Part shown: in pieces, positions 16,471 through 24,102 of the stretch | How positions within the stretch are numbered: position 1 is the first letter of the stretch | Layout of the letters: each line of letters begins with the position of its first letter | Assembly (NCBI RefSeq): GCF_014646355.1 | Contig: NZ_BMNH01000007.1 | Location: 212,807-276,806 of the forward strand | Source: Nonomuraea cavernae | Lineage (GTDB): Bacteria > Actinomycetota > Actinomycetes > Streptosporangiales > Streptosporangiaceae | Length of the DNA stretch: 64,000 nucleotides | Reading direction: 5' to 3' | Translations under genes and position numbers: made by a program | The notes under the pieces: model-generated | The model's input: the letters and a program-made list of their open reading frames with translations, nothing else | What the model was told of the DNA's origin: nothing | Databases searched by the model: none

Positions 16471-17493
16471 TCACGCCTCCAGGACCGCGACGAGGTTGTG
16501 CTGCAGGCAGGGGCCGCTCGCGGCGTGGCCCACGGTCCGGGAGGCGGTGCCGTCGTGGATGCGCCTGGCGGCCTCGCCGATGCGGATCAGCCCGGTGGCC
16601 ATGACGGGGTTGGCGGCGAGCGGGCCGCCGGAGGGGTTGATCACGGTGTCGCCGGGGAGTTCGAGCGCCCGGCGCAGGATCGGCTCCTCGTGGGCGAACT
16701 GGGTGTGCAGCTCGGCCACCTCGACCGCACCCTTGCCGACCCCCGCGGCGCGTGCGGCTTCGGCCGCGGAGGTCGACCGGGCAAGATCCCGCATACCCAG
16801 GTAATGGGGCTCTATGCGATGGGCGATGCCCCTGATGTAGGCGGGGTTCGGGCACAGCCTTGTGGCCAGGTCGCCCGTGGCGAGCACCACGGCGGCCGCG
16901 CCGTCGGTGATGGGGGCGATGTCGGCGGTCTTCAGCGGCTCGACCGCGAACCCGTCCGGCACCTCCTCCGGCAGGTCGAGCGCGTACGGGTTGCCGCGGC
17001 CGTCGGCGCGGCTGCGCCGGACGATCTCGTCGAGCTCGGCGCGGTCCACGCCGGCGGCCGCGGCCTGGAGGGCGGCGACGGAGAGCTGGTCGAGGCCGAG
17101 CGGCGCCAGGTAGTAGGGGTCGAGCTGGAGTGTCGTGATCGTACGCAGGTCGCCGAGTGACGACTTGCCGAAGCCGTACACCAGGGCGCTGTCGATGTCG
17201 CCGTGCTGGAGCCGCACCCAGGCCTCGTAGAGCGCCCAGGCGCCGTCCATCTCCACGTGGCTCTCGGAGATCGGCGGCCAGGCGCCGACCGCGTCGAGCG
17301 CGGAGACGAACGAGAACGGCGCACCGGCGAGGTAGTCGCAGCTGCCGGAGCAGGTGAATCCGAACCGTTGGAGCCCGGTGCGCTCCTTGACCTCGTTGAT
17401 CACGGGCAGGATCATCTCGGCCTCGGAGAGGCCGGTGTCGTGGTCGGTGTGCCTGGTCTGGGCGAAGGCGACGATGGCGACGTCTCTCATCAC
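16471..17493 (-). CDS. thiolase-fold protein, SCP-x/Ltp3-4 type
   Basis: A 340-residue thiolase superfamily protein, shorter than true thiolases (about 390). The N-terminal half contains FTCSGSCDYLAGAP with candidate Cys48 and Cys52; the C terminus has NPSGGPLAANPVMATGLIR and GHAASGPCLQHN. This N-S/P-S-GG-x-L-x-x-x-P-x-x-A-x-G block is typical of lipid-transfer thiolases. It lies 50 bases upstream of the other homologue and 16 bases after the DUF35 gene, resembling the mycobacterial Rv3521-Rv3522-Rv3523 order (recalled, not searched). A short tandem duplication of CTCCACGTCTCTCATCAC surrounds its start. Confidence 0.83.
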   Translation of the reverse strand: MMRDVAIVAFAQTRHTDHDTGLSEAEMILPVINEVKERTGLQRFGFTCSGSCDYLAGAPFSFVSALDAVGAWPPISESHVEMDGAWALYEAWVRLQHGDIDSALVYGFGKSSLGDLRTITTLQLDPYYLAPLGLDQLSVAALQAAAAGVDRAELDEIVRRSRADGRGNPYALDLPEEVPDGFAVEPLKTADIAPITDGAAAVVLATGDLATRLCPNPAYIRGIAHRIEPHYLGMRDLARSTSAAEAARAAGVGKGAVEVAELHTQFAHEEPILRRALELPGDTVINPSGGPLAANPVMATGLIRIGEAARRIHDGTASRTVGHAASGPCLQHNLVAVLEA

Positions 17494-17509
17494 TGCTCCA
17501 CGTCTCTCA

Positions 17510-18412
17510 TCACAGCTCCACGTCCGGCTCGCCGGTGGGCGCGAACCACCGGACGTTCGCCATGGACGGCGTCCACTCCTCGCGCGGGATCCACTCGGCC
17601 CGGACCCGCATGCCCTGCCGCACCTCGTGCGCGGGGACCCCGCCGACCAGGGCGATCAGCGGGCTGTCCGAGCCGTCCAGCAGGATGTACGCCGAGACGA
17701 ACGGCACCTCGGGGGCCCGGGGATCGGGCAGGTTGTTGATGGCGAAGGTGGTGATCGTCCCGGTGTCGGGCAGTTCGACCTGCTCGGTGATCACGGTGCC
17801 GCACTCCGGGCAGGAGCCGCGTAAGGGCACGTAGACCTGGCCGCAGGTGGCGCAGGAGCCGCCGATGAAGACGCCCCGGCCGACGCCTTCGAGGAAGACG
17901 CCGAGCGCCCCGCCGGCCTGGAGCCGGTATTCGGCGCGCACCTGGGACACGATCTTCGTCACCTCAGGAGCGAAGTGTGAAATGTCGGTTATCTGGCCAT
18001 CGCGGGCCTGACGCCAGACCGGCCACACCCTGGTCCCGGGCGCCAGCGCCTTCGGGTTGCCCGCGTCCACGGCGTGCACCAGCGAGGTGTCGGCCCCGTC
18101 GAGCTTGATGGTCGCCCAGGCGAACGGCCGGTCGAGCGGGTGTCCGGGGCGGGGCTCGTGCACCCAGGCGCTGGCCGTGACGGTCCCCGCCGGACCCACC
18201 TCGACGTACTCCGAGGTGACGGCGTCACCGGTGGCCGGATCGTACTCCAGGGGCGGCACCAGCACCGTGCCCTCGGCGGTCCGCACCCCGACGATCCGGC
18301 CGGCGCGCAGCTCGGTCAGGAACCGGCCGATCACCGGCCCGGTGGTCCGGGTGTAGCCGCCGGGGAACTCCAGCACGTGCCGGGCGACCAGCGCCCCGCT
18401 CTCAGATGGCAC
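17510..18412 (-). CDS. DUF35 OB-fold / zinc-ribbon acyl-CoA-associated protein
   Basis: About 300 residues. A rubredoxin-like zinc ribbon (CATCGQVYVPLRGSCPECG, about 195-215) precedes a C-terminal OB fold, the DUF35 architecture that partners thiolase-fold enzymes in sterol and polyketide metabolism. The N-terminal half (GPVIGRFLTELRAGRIVGVRT) is another DUF35-like module, so the protein is a tandem form. I choose GTG 18412, which has GGGAGGG upstream and overlaps the acyl-CoA synthetase stop by 11 bases; an ATG at 18439 is possible. It probably scaffolds the two thiolase-like proteins downstream. Confidence 0.85.
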   Translation of the reverse strand: MPSESGALVARHVLEFPGGYTRTTGPVIGRFLTELRAGRIVGVRTAEGTVLVPPLEYDPATGDAVTSEYVEVGPAGTVTASAWVHEPRPGHPLDRPFAWATIKLDGADTSLVHAVDAGNPKALAPGTRVWPVWRQARDGQITDISHFAPEVTKIVSQVRAEYRLQAGGALGVFLEGVGRGVFIGGSCATCGQVYVPLRGSCPECGTVITEQVELPDTGTITTFAINNLPDPRAPEVPFVSAYILLDGSDSPLIALVGGVPAHEVRQGMRVRAEWIPREEWTPSMANVRWFAPTGEPDVEL

Positions 18413-19952
18413 GGTCGTGTCCCTCCCAGTAGGGGGCACGGAGTTTGCGTTTGAGCAGCTTGCCGTTGGGCTCGCGGGGCATCTCCTCGATGAAGTCGAT
18501 GGTCTTCGGCCACTTCATCCGGGCCAGCCGTCCCTCCAGGGAGGCCAGCAGCTCGTCCACCAGGTCGGGCCCCGGCTCGACCCCCTCGGCGGGCTCCACC
18601 ACGGCCTTGATCTGCTCGCCCCACTCCTCGTCCGGGATGCCGAAGACGGCGACGTCCGCGACCTTGGGGTGGACCATGAGCTCGTTCTCGATCTCGGCCG
18701 GGTAGATGTTCGCCCCACCGGAGATGATCATGTCGGCCTTGCGGTCACAGAGGAAGAGGAAGCCGTCCTCGTCCAGGTAGCCGATGTCGCCGACCGTGAA
18801 GTAGTCCTTGAGCCTGCTCGCCTGCGTCTTGGCCGGATCGCCCTTGTACTCGAAGGTCGCGCCGAGCATCTTCATGTAGATCGTCCCCGCGGTCCCGGTC
18901 GGCACCGGCTCGCCCGCGTCGTCCACGATGAGCAGCTCGCTGATCGGCCAGGCCGAGCCGACCGTGCCGGGGTGGGACTTCCAGCCCTCGGGGGTGGCCA
19001 GGGTGCCGCCGCCCTCGGTGGCCGCGTAGTACTCGTAGACGCAGTCGCCCCACCACTCGAACATGGCCCACTTCACAGGCACCGGGCAGGGCGCGGCGGC
19101 GTGGATCATCCACTTCAGCGAGGACAGGTCGTACGCGTGCCGGGTCTCCTCGGGCAGCGCGAGCAGGCGCTTGAAGTGGGTGGGGACCATGTGCGAGTTG
19201 GTGATCCGGTAGCGCTCGCAGAGCCGGAGCATCTCCTCCGCGTCCCACTTGTCGGTGAACACGATGGTGTGCCCCATGTGCAGGGCCGTGCCGCCGAACT
19301 GGGTGACGGCGGTGTGGTAGTTGGGCGAGGTGACCAGGTGGGCGTTGGGCTGCCCCGGCGTGATGCCGAACAGGCCCAGCAGGAACGTCATCAGCTCGGC
19401 GGAGTCGTCGGGGTCGAGCCCGGAGAGCTGCCGCCTGACGCCCTTGGGCTTGCCGGTCGTACCTGACGTGTAGTGCATGGTGGCCCCGGCCGTACGGTCG
19501 GGTGGCGTGGTCTCGGGCCTGCCGTCGATGAGGTCGCCGATCGGGCGGAACCCGGGCACGTCGCCGCCCGGCAGCGCGAAGCGGCGCTCGGGCGCCAGCG
19601 CCTCGGCTCCGCGCGCCCCTTCCACGGCGTGCCGGGGATGCACGAGGAAGGCCTTGGCCTCGGAGTCGGCCACGATGTAGGCGATCTCCGGGCCGGTCAG
19701 GTGCCAGTTGATCGGCGTGTAGTACCAACCGGCCTGCAACGCCGCCAGGTAGAAGACCAGGCCGTCGGCCCCGTTGGGCACCAGGGCGGAGAAGCCGTCG
19801 CCGGGCCGCAGGCCGAGCTCCCGGAGGCCGTGGACGAGCTGGTTGGACCGGGCGAGGAGGTCGCCGGCGCGATGCTCCGTGCCGTCGGGGTCCACGGCGG
19901 CGATCCAGTCGGGATCCGCCTGCGCCAGCCTCCAGAAACCGAGCGTGCCCAT
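18402..19952 (-). CDS. acyl-CoA synthetase (FadD-like)
   Basis: A 516-residue ANL ligase. The P-loop YTSGTTGKPKGVRRQL (about 165-180), YEYYAATEGGG, VGDIGYLDEDGFLFLCDRKADMII and C-terminal PNGKLLKRKLR are intact. GVRRQL after the P-loop is shared with the synthetase at 42393-43835, and both lack extra domains. It heads a run of at least five minus-strand lipid catabolism genes and is preceded by a KstR-like palindrome about 70 bases upstream of its ATG, so transcription is probably induced by sterol or fatty acyl-CoA intermediates. Confidence 0.93.
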   Translation of the reverse strand: MGTLGFWRLAQADPDWIAAVDPDGTEHRAGDLLARSNQLVHGLRELGLRPGDGFSALVPNGADGLVFYLAALQAGWYYTPINWHLTGPEIAYIVADSEAKAFLVHPRHAVEGARGAEALAPERRFALPGGDVPGFRPIGDLIDGRPETTPPDRTAGATMHYTSGTTGKPKGVRRQLSGLDPDDSAELMTFLLGLFGITPGQPNAHLVTSPNYHTAVTQFGGTALHMGHTIVFTDKWDAEEMLRLCERYRITNSHMVPTHFKRLLALPEETRHAYDLSSLKWMIHAAAPCPVPVKWAMFEWWGDCVYEYYAATEGGGTLATPEGWKSHPGTVGSAWPISELLIVDDAGEPVPTGTAGTIYMKMLGATFEYKGDPAKTQASRLKDYFTVGDIGYLDEDGFLFLCDRKADMIISGGANIYPAEIENELMVHPKVADVAVFGIPDEEWGEQIKAVVEPAEGVEPGPDLVDELLASLEGRLARMKWPKTIDFIEEMPREPNGKLLKRKLRAPYWEGHDRAI

Positions 19953-20022
19953 GGAACTCCTCGTCAGTGTTCGGTGCCGGAGACGGCCGAACCCACAAGC
20001 GCACGACCGGCCCAGGCAGGCG

Positions 20023-20044
20023 AAACGAGAACCTGTTCTCGTTT
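20023..20044. promoter_or_regulatory. KstR-like operator (perfect palindrome)
   Basis: A perfect inverted repeat of AAACGAGAAC with a two-base spacer, containing the AACnnGTT core of the mycobacterial KstR consensus (TnnAACnnGTTnnA). It lies between the divergent acyl-CoA synthetase and enoyl-CoA hydratase genes. The outermost consensus T/A are G/C here, so a related TetR regulator is possible. Confidence 0.65.
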
Positions 20045-20077
20045 GCTTGGGCAGCGTAACCCGCCGGTGAAGAGGGG

Positions 20078-20091
20078 AGCAAGCGCTTGAT
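20078..20091. promoter_or_regulatory. KstR2-like operator 1
   Basis: AGCAAGCGCTTGAT fits the mycobacterial KstR2 consensus AnCAAGnnCTTGnT at every defined position. It is in the divergent promoter region upstream of the enoyl-CoA hydratase. Confidence 0.65.
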
Positions 20092-20134
20092 TAGACCGGT
20101 TCCGGCACCCGGCGCGCTATCATCGGCGGCGTTG

Positions 20135-20148
20135 AACAAGCGTTTGAT
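20135..20148. promoter_or_regulatory. KstR2-like operator 2
   Basis: AACAAGCGTTTGAT matches the AnCAAGnnCTTGnT consensus with one mismatch. It is 57 bases from the first box and 22 bases before the hydratase start codon, so binding should block that promoter. Confidence 0.55.
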
Positions 20149-20169
20149 TCAATCACCTCGGAGGCTCTC

Positions 20170-20979
20170 GTGGAACTCCTGCCGATCAGCACGTCCCACT
20201 GCCGCGTCGAGCGCGACGGCCAACTCGTGATCGTCACCATGGACCGGCCCGAGGCCCGCAACGCCCTCTCCTCCGACATGCTGATCGGCCTGGCCTCGGC
20301 CTGGGCGTACGTGACGGCCGAGCCCGAGGTCCGGGTGGCCATCCTGACCGGCGCCGAGGGCACCTTCTGCGCGGGCGCCGACCTGAAGGCCATGGGCCAG
20401 CCGTCCACGGACCCCGAGGTTCGGGCCCGCGCCGCCGAGATCGCCAACTACCACTGGAAGGGCCTGCTCCGCGAGGACCTGCCCACCAAGCCGATCGTCT
20501 GCGCGGTGGAGGGCCACGCGGTCGCGGGCGGCACGGAGCTGCTGGTCGGCACCGACCTGCGGGTGGTCGCCGAGTCGGCGACCCTGGGGCTCTTCGAGGC
20601 CAAGCGCGCGCTGTTCCCGATGGGCGGCAGCGCCGTGCGGCTGGCCCGCCAGATCCCCTACTGCCACGCCATGGACCTGCTGCTCACCGGCCGCCCGATC
20701 ACCGCGGCCGAGGCCCTGACGATGGGCCTGGTCAACCGCGTGGTGCCGGACGGCCAGGCCCTGACGGTGGCCCGGGAGATCGCGGCCGACGTCGCCGCCT
20801 CGGGCCCGCTCGCCGTCCAGGCCATCCTGCGCGCCTACCGCGACACGCTCGGCCTGTCCGAGCCCGAGGCGCTGAAGGTGTCGGACGAGCTCGGCTGGCC
20901 GGTGATCGGCTCCGAGGACGCCCGCGAGGGCGCCCGCGCCTTCAAGGAGAAGCGCCCCGCCACCTACCACGGCCGCTGA
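20170..20979 (+). CDS. enoyl-CoA hydratase/isomerase family protein
   Basis: A 269-residue crotonase-fold protein. The oxyanion-hole segments are GTFCAGADLKAM (about 72-84) and HAVAGGTELLVGTDLRVVAE (about 118-137). The usual catalytic Glu pair is only partly matched (Glu124 in GGTELL, then KRALFPMGGSAVRL), so isomerase or hydrolase activity is possible. GTG 20170 follows GGAGG at good spacing. It is divergent from the acyl-CoA synthetase, sharing an intergenic region with KstR- and KstR2-like boxes, and convergent with the flavoprotein at 21007-22113. The beta-oxidation or ring-degradation role is inferred. Confidence 0.9.
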   Translation: MELLPISTSHCRVERDGQLVIVTMDRPEARNALSSDMLIGLASAWAYVTAEPEVRVAILTGAEGTFCAGADLKAMGQPSTDPEVRARAAEIANYHWKGLLREDLPTKPIVCAVEGHAVAGGTELLVGTDLRVVAESATLGLFEAKRALFPMGGSAVRLARQIPYCHAMDLLLTGRPITAAEALTMGLVNRVVPDGQALTVAREIAADVAASGPLAVQAILRAYRDTLGLSEPEALKVSDELGWPVIGSEDAREGARAFKEKRPATYHGR

Positions 20980-21006
20980 TCCCGGTGACCGTCGTTCCGG
21001 TGTGAG

Positions 21007-22113
21007 TCAGTCGTCGGTGATCTGGCCGAGGCGCTCCAGGGCCTCGGTGTACTCCTCGACGAGCGAGTACATGACGTCACGGGTGGAGCGCACCTGGTTG
21101 GTGATGCCGATGATCTGGCCCGCCGGGAAGGTGGCCAGCTCGGCGGCGTCGGAGCGGCCGATACGCCGCAGGGCGTCGGAGACCAGCATGAACTGCAGCG
21201 GCATCGGCAGCGTCCCCGGCGACTCCTGGGACTCCCAGGCGTCGGTCCACTCGTTCTTGAGCAGCCGGGCCGGCTTGCCGGTCCAGCTGCGGGAGCGGAC
21301 CGTGTCGCGCGAGGTGGCCTCCAGGATGCGCTCCTTGGCCATCTGGGGCGTGTCGGCCTCCTCCACCGTGAGCCAGAGCGAGCCGGTCCAGACGCCCTCG
21401 GCACCCAGGGCCATGCCGGCGGCCATCTGGCGCCCGTTGCCGATCCCGCCGGCCGCCAGCACCGGCACGTCGACCGCGTCCACGACCTGCGGAATGAGGA
21501 CCATGGTGGAGATCTCGCCGGTGTGTCCACCGGCCTCGGTGCCCTGCGCGACCACCACGTCGACGCCGACCTCGACCTGCTTGAGCGCGTGACGCGGGGT
21601 GGAGGCCAGGGCGGCGACCTTGACGCCGTGGGCGTGGGCCAGGTCGACCACGTCGGCCGGAGGCGGCCCGAGAGCGTTGGCCAGCAGCGCGATCGGATGC
21701 CTGAGCGCCACCTCGACCTGTGGGCGCGCGGTGGCGTCGGTCCAGCCGAGCAGCACCTTGCCCGCTTCGGCGTCGGCCGACAGGGCCGGCACGCCGTGGG
21801 CGGCCAGCAGGTCGTCGACGAACTTCCGGTGGCCCGGGGGGATCATCGTCTGGAGTCGGCCGACCAGCTCGTCGGCCGCGAAGTCCGCGCCCTCGTAGGA
21901 GGCGGGCATGACGACGTCGACGCCGTAGGGCTTGCCGTCGACGTGGTCGTCGATCCACTTGAGCTCCATTTCGAGCTCTTCGGGGGTGAAGTAGAGGGCG
22001 CCGAGGACGCCCATTCCGCCGGCGCGGCTGACCTCCGCAACGACGTCCCGGCAGTGACTGAACGCGAAGATCGGTAGTTCGATCCCGAACATCTCCGTGA
22101 CACGTGTCCGCAT
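21007..22113 (-). CDS. nitronate monooxygenase-like FMN flavoprotein
   Basis: A 368-residue TIM-barrel flavoprotein of the 2-nitropropane dioxygenase family. FMN-binding signatures are the central VVVAQGTEAGGHTGE and the later VPVLAAGGIGNGRQMAAGMALGAEGVWTGS. The frame stays open to 22149, but ATG 22113 is the better start: it gives the family N terminus MRTRVTEMFGIELPIF, and a KstR-like operator occupies 22145-22158. Homologues in sterol catabolism (for example IpdC) act as acyl-CoA reductases rather than nitronate oxidases, so a lipid role is plausible. Confidence 0.87.
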   Translation of the reverse strand: MRTRVTEMFGIELPIFAFSHCRDVVAEVSRAGGMGVLGALYFTPEELEMELKWIDDHVDGKPYGVDVVMPASYEGADFAADELVGRLQTMIPPGHRKFVDDLLAAHGVPALSADAEAGKVLLGWTDATARPQVEVALRHPIALLANALGPPPADVVDLAHAHGVKVAALASTPRHALKQVEVGVDVVVAQGTEAGGHTGEISTMVLIPQVVDAVDVPVLAAGGIGNGRQMAAGMALGAEGVWTGSLWLTVEEADTPQMAKERILEATSRDTVRSRSWTGKPARLLKNEWTDAWESQESPGTLPMPLQFMLVSDALRRIGRSDAAELATFPAGQIIGITNQVRSTRDVMYSLVEEYTEALERLGQITDD

Positions 22114-22144
22114 ATACCGACAATACGACCGGCTAATAACGAAC

Positions 22145-22158
22145 TGCAACGCGTTCTA
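22145..22158. promoter_or_regulatory. KstR-like box upstream of the flavoprotein gene
   Basis: TGCAACGCGTTCTA fits TnnAACnnGTTnnA at every defined position, 31 bases upstream of the chosen ATG at 22113 (minus strand). Confidence 0.6.
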
Positions 22159-22198
22159 CTCTAGAACCTTTCATCGGTACTGGCCAGTAACCTTGGTC

Positions 22199-22212
22199 GA
22201 GAACCCGTTCTA
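22199..22212. promoter_or_regulatory. second KstR-like box
   Basis: GAGAACCCGTTCTA matches the AACnnGTTnnA part of the consensus with G in the first position. It is 54 bases from the first box; a half-site CTAGAACC lies between them. Confidence 0.5.
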
Positions 22213-22267
22213 ATTACGTAGCGTGACAAGCCGGCCGGCCGCCAGAAGGGGGTCCGGGCAGCGAAAA

Positions 22268-22290
22268 GGGCCCCGCGCGACGCGGGGCCC
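22268..22290 (-). terminator. terminator after the DUF3068 gene
   Basis: A perfect 10-base-pair GC stem (GGGCCCCGCG with CGCGGGGCCC, loop CGA). On the minus strand TTTTCG follows. It ends the DUF3068 transcript. Confidence 0.8.
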
Positions 22291-22301
22291 CGGAAGGACG
22301 G

Positions 22302-23222
22302 TCAGGACTCGCGGGAGCGGCGGCCGAGCATCACCCCGGCCACGACCAGCACCACCCCGATGACCAGCAGCACGAGCGGGATGATGTTGCGCAGCAGGTT
22401 GATCTGGCTCTTGCCCTCCTCCGCGCTCTGCACCAGCTTGCCGACCGTCTCGTCCGTCATCTTGGCCACGGCGACGAAGGCCACCGAGCGCTCGATGCCG
22501 TCCTGGGTCTTGAGCACCTCGTGCCGCTGCTGCTCCTGCTTGACCGGAGCGCCGGTGGCGGGCTCGATCCAGTAGGTGACCTTGCCGTCGTACCAGCGGT
22601 CCACCTGCACGTCGCCGGTGGTGTCGGTCATGCCGAGCACCGAGGCGGGAGCGGTGAGGGTCGAGGTCTTGGTCGGCGGCACGTCCTGCTCGTAGACGTA
22701 GACGGGCAGGCCGCCGACGTTGTCCTCGCGGACGAAGCGCGCGTCGAACGCCTTCATCGCGCTGGAGTTGAACACCTTGTAGGTCTTCTTCTCCGCGTCG
22801 AACGGGAACTTGTAGATCTGGCCCTCCAGCGTCACCGGGGCCTTGGCGACGTTGACGCCACAGCAGTTCACGCCCACGCCGGAGTACTTGTCGAAGGCGC
22901 TGCGACGGTCGCTGAGGTCGATCTGCGGACGTCCGTTCGTGATGTCGTTGACCACGGTGGCCTCGTCCCAGACGACGCGGTTGGAGTTGGCCTCCTTCAC
23001 GTCGCCACGGGTGGTCACGATGATGTCCAGGTCGGCCGTCAGCACCTTGAGGTCCTGCTTGGAGAAGTACTGCGCGCCCTTGGCCTCCAGGTGGGTGATA
23101 CCGAACTGGTTCGCGGGGGCAGAAATGATCTTCTCTGCCGCCCAGAATTTCACGAGCGGGGCGAGTGCGATGAAGAACGCACCGACCCCGATGAGGACGA
23201 GCGTGGAGATGCGACCCATCAA
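22302..23222 (-). CDS. DUF3068 (PorA-family) membrane protein
   Basis: A 306-residue protein with an N-terminal membrane helix (residues 6-26), a large extracytoplasmic beta-rich domain and a C-terminal membrane helix (about 281-300) ending in RRSRES. The sequence pattern fits DUF3068, known from mycobacteria as Rv0227c beside the Rv0224c-Rv0228 envelope locus. The local order of methyltransferase, acyltransferase and AftD-like gene supports the equivalence. Molecular function is unknown; an envelope role is likely. A KstR-like box begins 16 bases upstream of the ATG. Confidence 0.85.
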   Translation of the reverse strand: MMGRISTLVLIGVGAFFIALAPLVKFWAAEKIISAPANQFGITHLEAKGAQYFSKQDLKVLTADLDIIVTTRGDVKEANSNRVVWDEATVVNDITNGRPQIDLSDRRSAFDKYSGVGVNCCGVNVAKAPVTLEGQIYKFPFDAEKKTYKVFNSSAMKAFDARFVREDNVGGLPVYVYEQDVPPTKTSTLTAPASVLGMTDTTGDVQVDRWYDGKVTYWIEPATGAPVKQEQQRHEVLKTQDGIERSVAFVAVAKMTDETVGKLVQSAEEGKSQINLLRNIIPLVLLVIGVVLVVAGVMLGRRSRES

Positions 23223-23237
23223 CGGCCTCCGCGATCC

Positions 23238-23251
23238 TAGAACCTGTTGTT
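23238..23251. promoter_or_regulatory. KstR-like box upstream of the DUF3068 gene
   Basis: TAGAACCTGTTGTT matches TnnAACnnGTTnnA except for the last base. It lies in the divergent DUF3068/methyltransferase promoter region. Confidence 0.5.
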
Positions 23252-23333
23252 ATCTTGCTCGAACATCCGGCAACAAAGTATGACAGTGCGTGACATGCGT
23301 CACCGTCCGGAACAGAGCCGCAATCAAATCGAT

Positions 23334-23347
23334 AGAAACAAGTTCTA
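23334..23347. promoter_or_regulatory. KstR-like box upstream of the methyltransferase gene
   Basis: AGAAACAAGTTCTA carries AACnnGTTnnA with A in the first position, 29 bases before the methyltransferase start. The two boxes in this intergenic region are 96 bases apart. Confidence 0.5.
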
Positions 23348-23376
23348 GAGTGACTCCGCATATGAAAGCAGGAGAT

Positions 23377-24102
23377 ATGCCCAGGCGCCCTGACTTGGCG
23401 CGGTCCATCCGGTTATTCCGGGCGTTCCGCTCCGAGCAGGACGACCAGCAGGGCTACTACACGACCCTGGCGGCGGACACGGCCGCCCAGCTACGCCGGT
23501 ACGTGGACCTCCGCGACCGGCTCGTCCTCGACGTGGGCGGCGGCCCCGGCTTCTTCGCCTCGGAGTTCCGCCGCCACGGCGCCCGCTGCGTGTGCGTGGA
23601 CGTCGACGCGGGCGAGCTGACCGGCCAGGGCACGCCCGGCGGCGGACTGCTCGGCAGCGCCCTCGACCTGCCGCTGCGCACCTCCTCGGTCGACGTCTGC
23701 TTCTCCTCCAACGTGCTGGAGCACGTCCCCGAGCCGTGGCGGATGGCCGCCGAGATGGTCAGGGTGACCAGACCCGGCGGCCTGGTGTTCCTCGCGTACA
23801 CCAACTGGCTCTCCCCTTGGGGCGGTCACGAGACCTCGCCCTGGCACTACCTGGGCGGCCACCGAGCCGCCCGGAGATACGAGAACACCCACGGCAAGGC
23901 GCCGAAGAACCGCTACGGCCAGAGCCTCTATCCCGTCTCCGTCGCCCAGGGCCTGCGCTGGGCCCGGAGCGAGCGGCGGGTGGACCTGGTCGACGCCTTC
24001 CCCCGCTACCTGCCCTGGTGGTACCGCCCGATGCTGCACGTCCCGATCGTCAGGGAGTTCGCAACGTGGAACCTGGTCCTGGTACTGAGAAAGCGTCCTT
24101 GA
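23377..24102 (+). CDS. class I SAM-dependent methyltransferase
   Basis: A 241-residue methyltransferase. The SAM-binding glycine motif VLDVGGGPGFFASEF is near residue 50, acidic CVDVDAG follows beta-2, then SSNVLEHVPEPWRMAAEMVRVTRPGG, the typical Methyltransf_11 block. ATG 23377 is chosen because GCAGGAG lies 5 bases upstream; ATG 23362 is in frame but poorly placed. It matches the position of mycobacterial Rv0224c in the equivalent locus. It overlaps the next gene by 37 bases, so the two are co-translated. It probably modifies a cell-envelope glycan or lipid. Confidence 0.88.
   Translation: MPRRPDLARSIRLFRAFRSEQDDQQGYYTTLAADTAAQLRRYVDLRDRLVLDVGGGPGFFASEFRRHGARCVCVDVDAGELTGQGTPGGGLLGSALDLPLRTSSVDVCFSSNVLEHVPEPWRMAAEMVRVTRPGGLVFLAYTNWLSPWGGHETSPWHYLGGHRAARRYENTHGKAPKNRYGQSLYPVSVAQGLRWARSERRVDLVDAFPRYLPWWYRPMLHVPIVREFATWNLVLVLRKRP

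Noticed and set aside
14552..16804. 750-codon plus-strand frame across synthetase and thiolase genes
   Set aside because: Spans three minus-strand genes and their junctions, product rich in Arg/Val/Gly/Asp with no domain; third-position GC artefact.
22113..22149. Extended N terminus of the flavoprotein
   Set aside because: The extra 12 codons cover a KstR-like operator and lack family similarity; ATG 22113 fits better.
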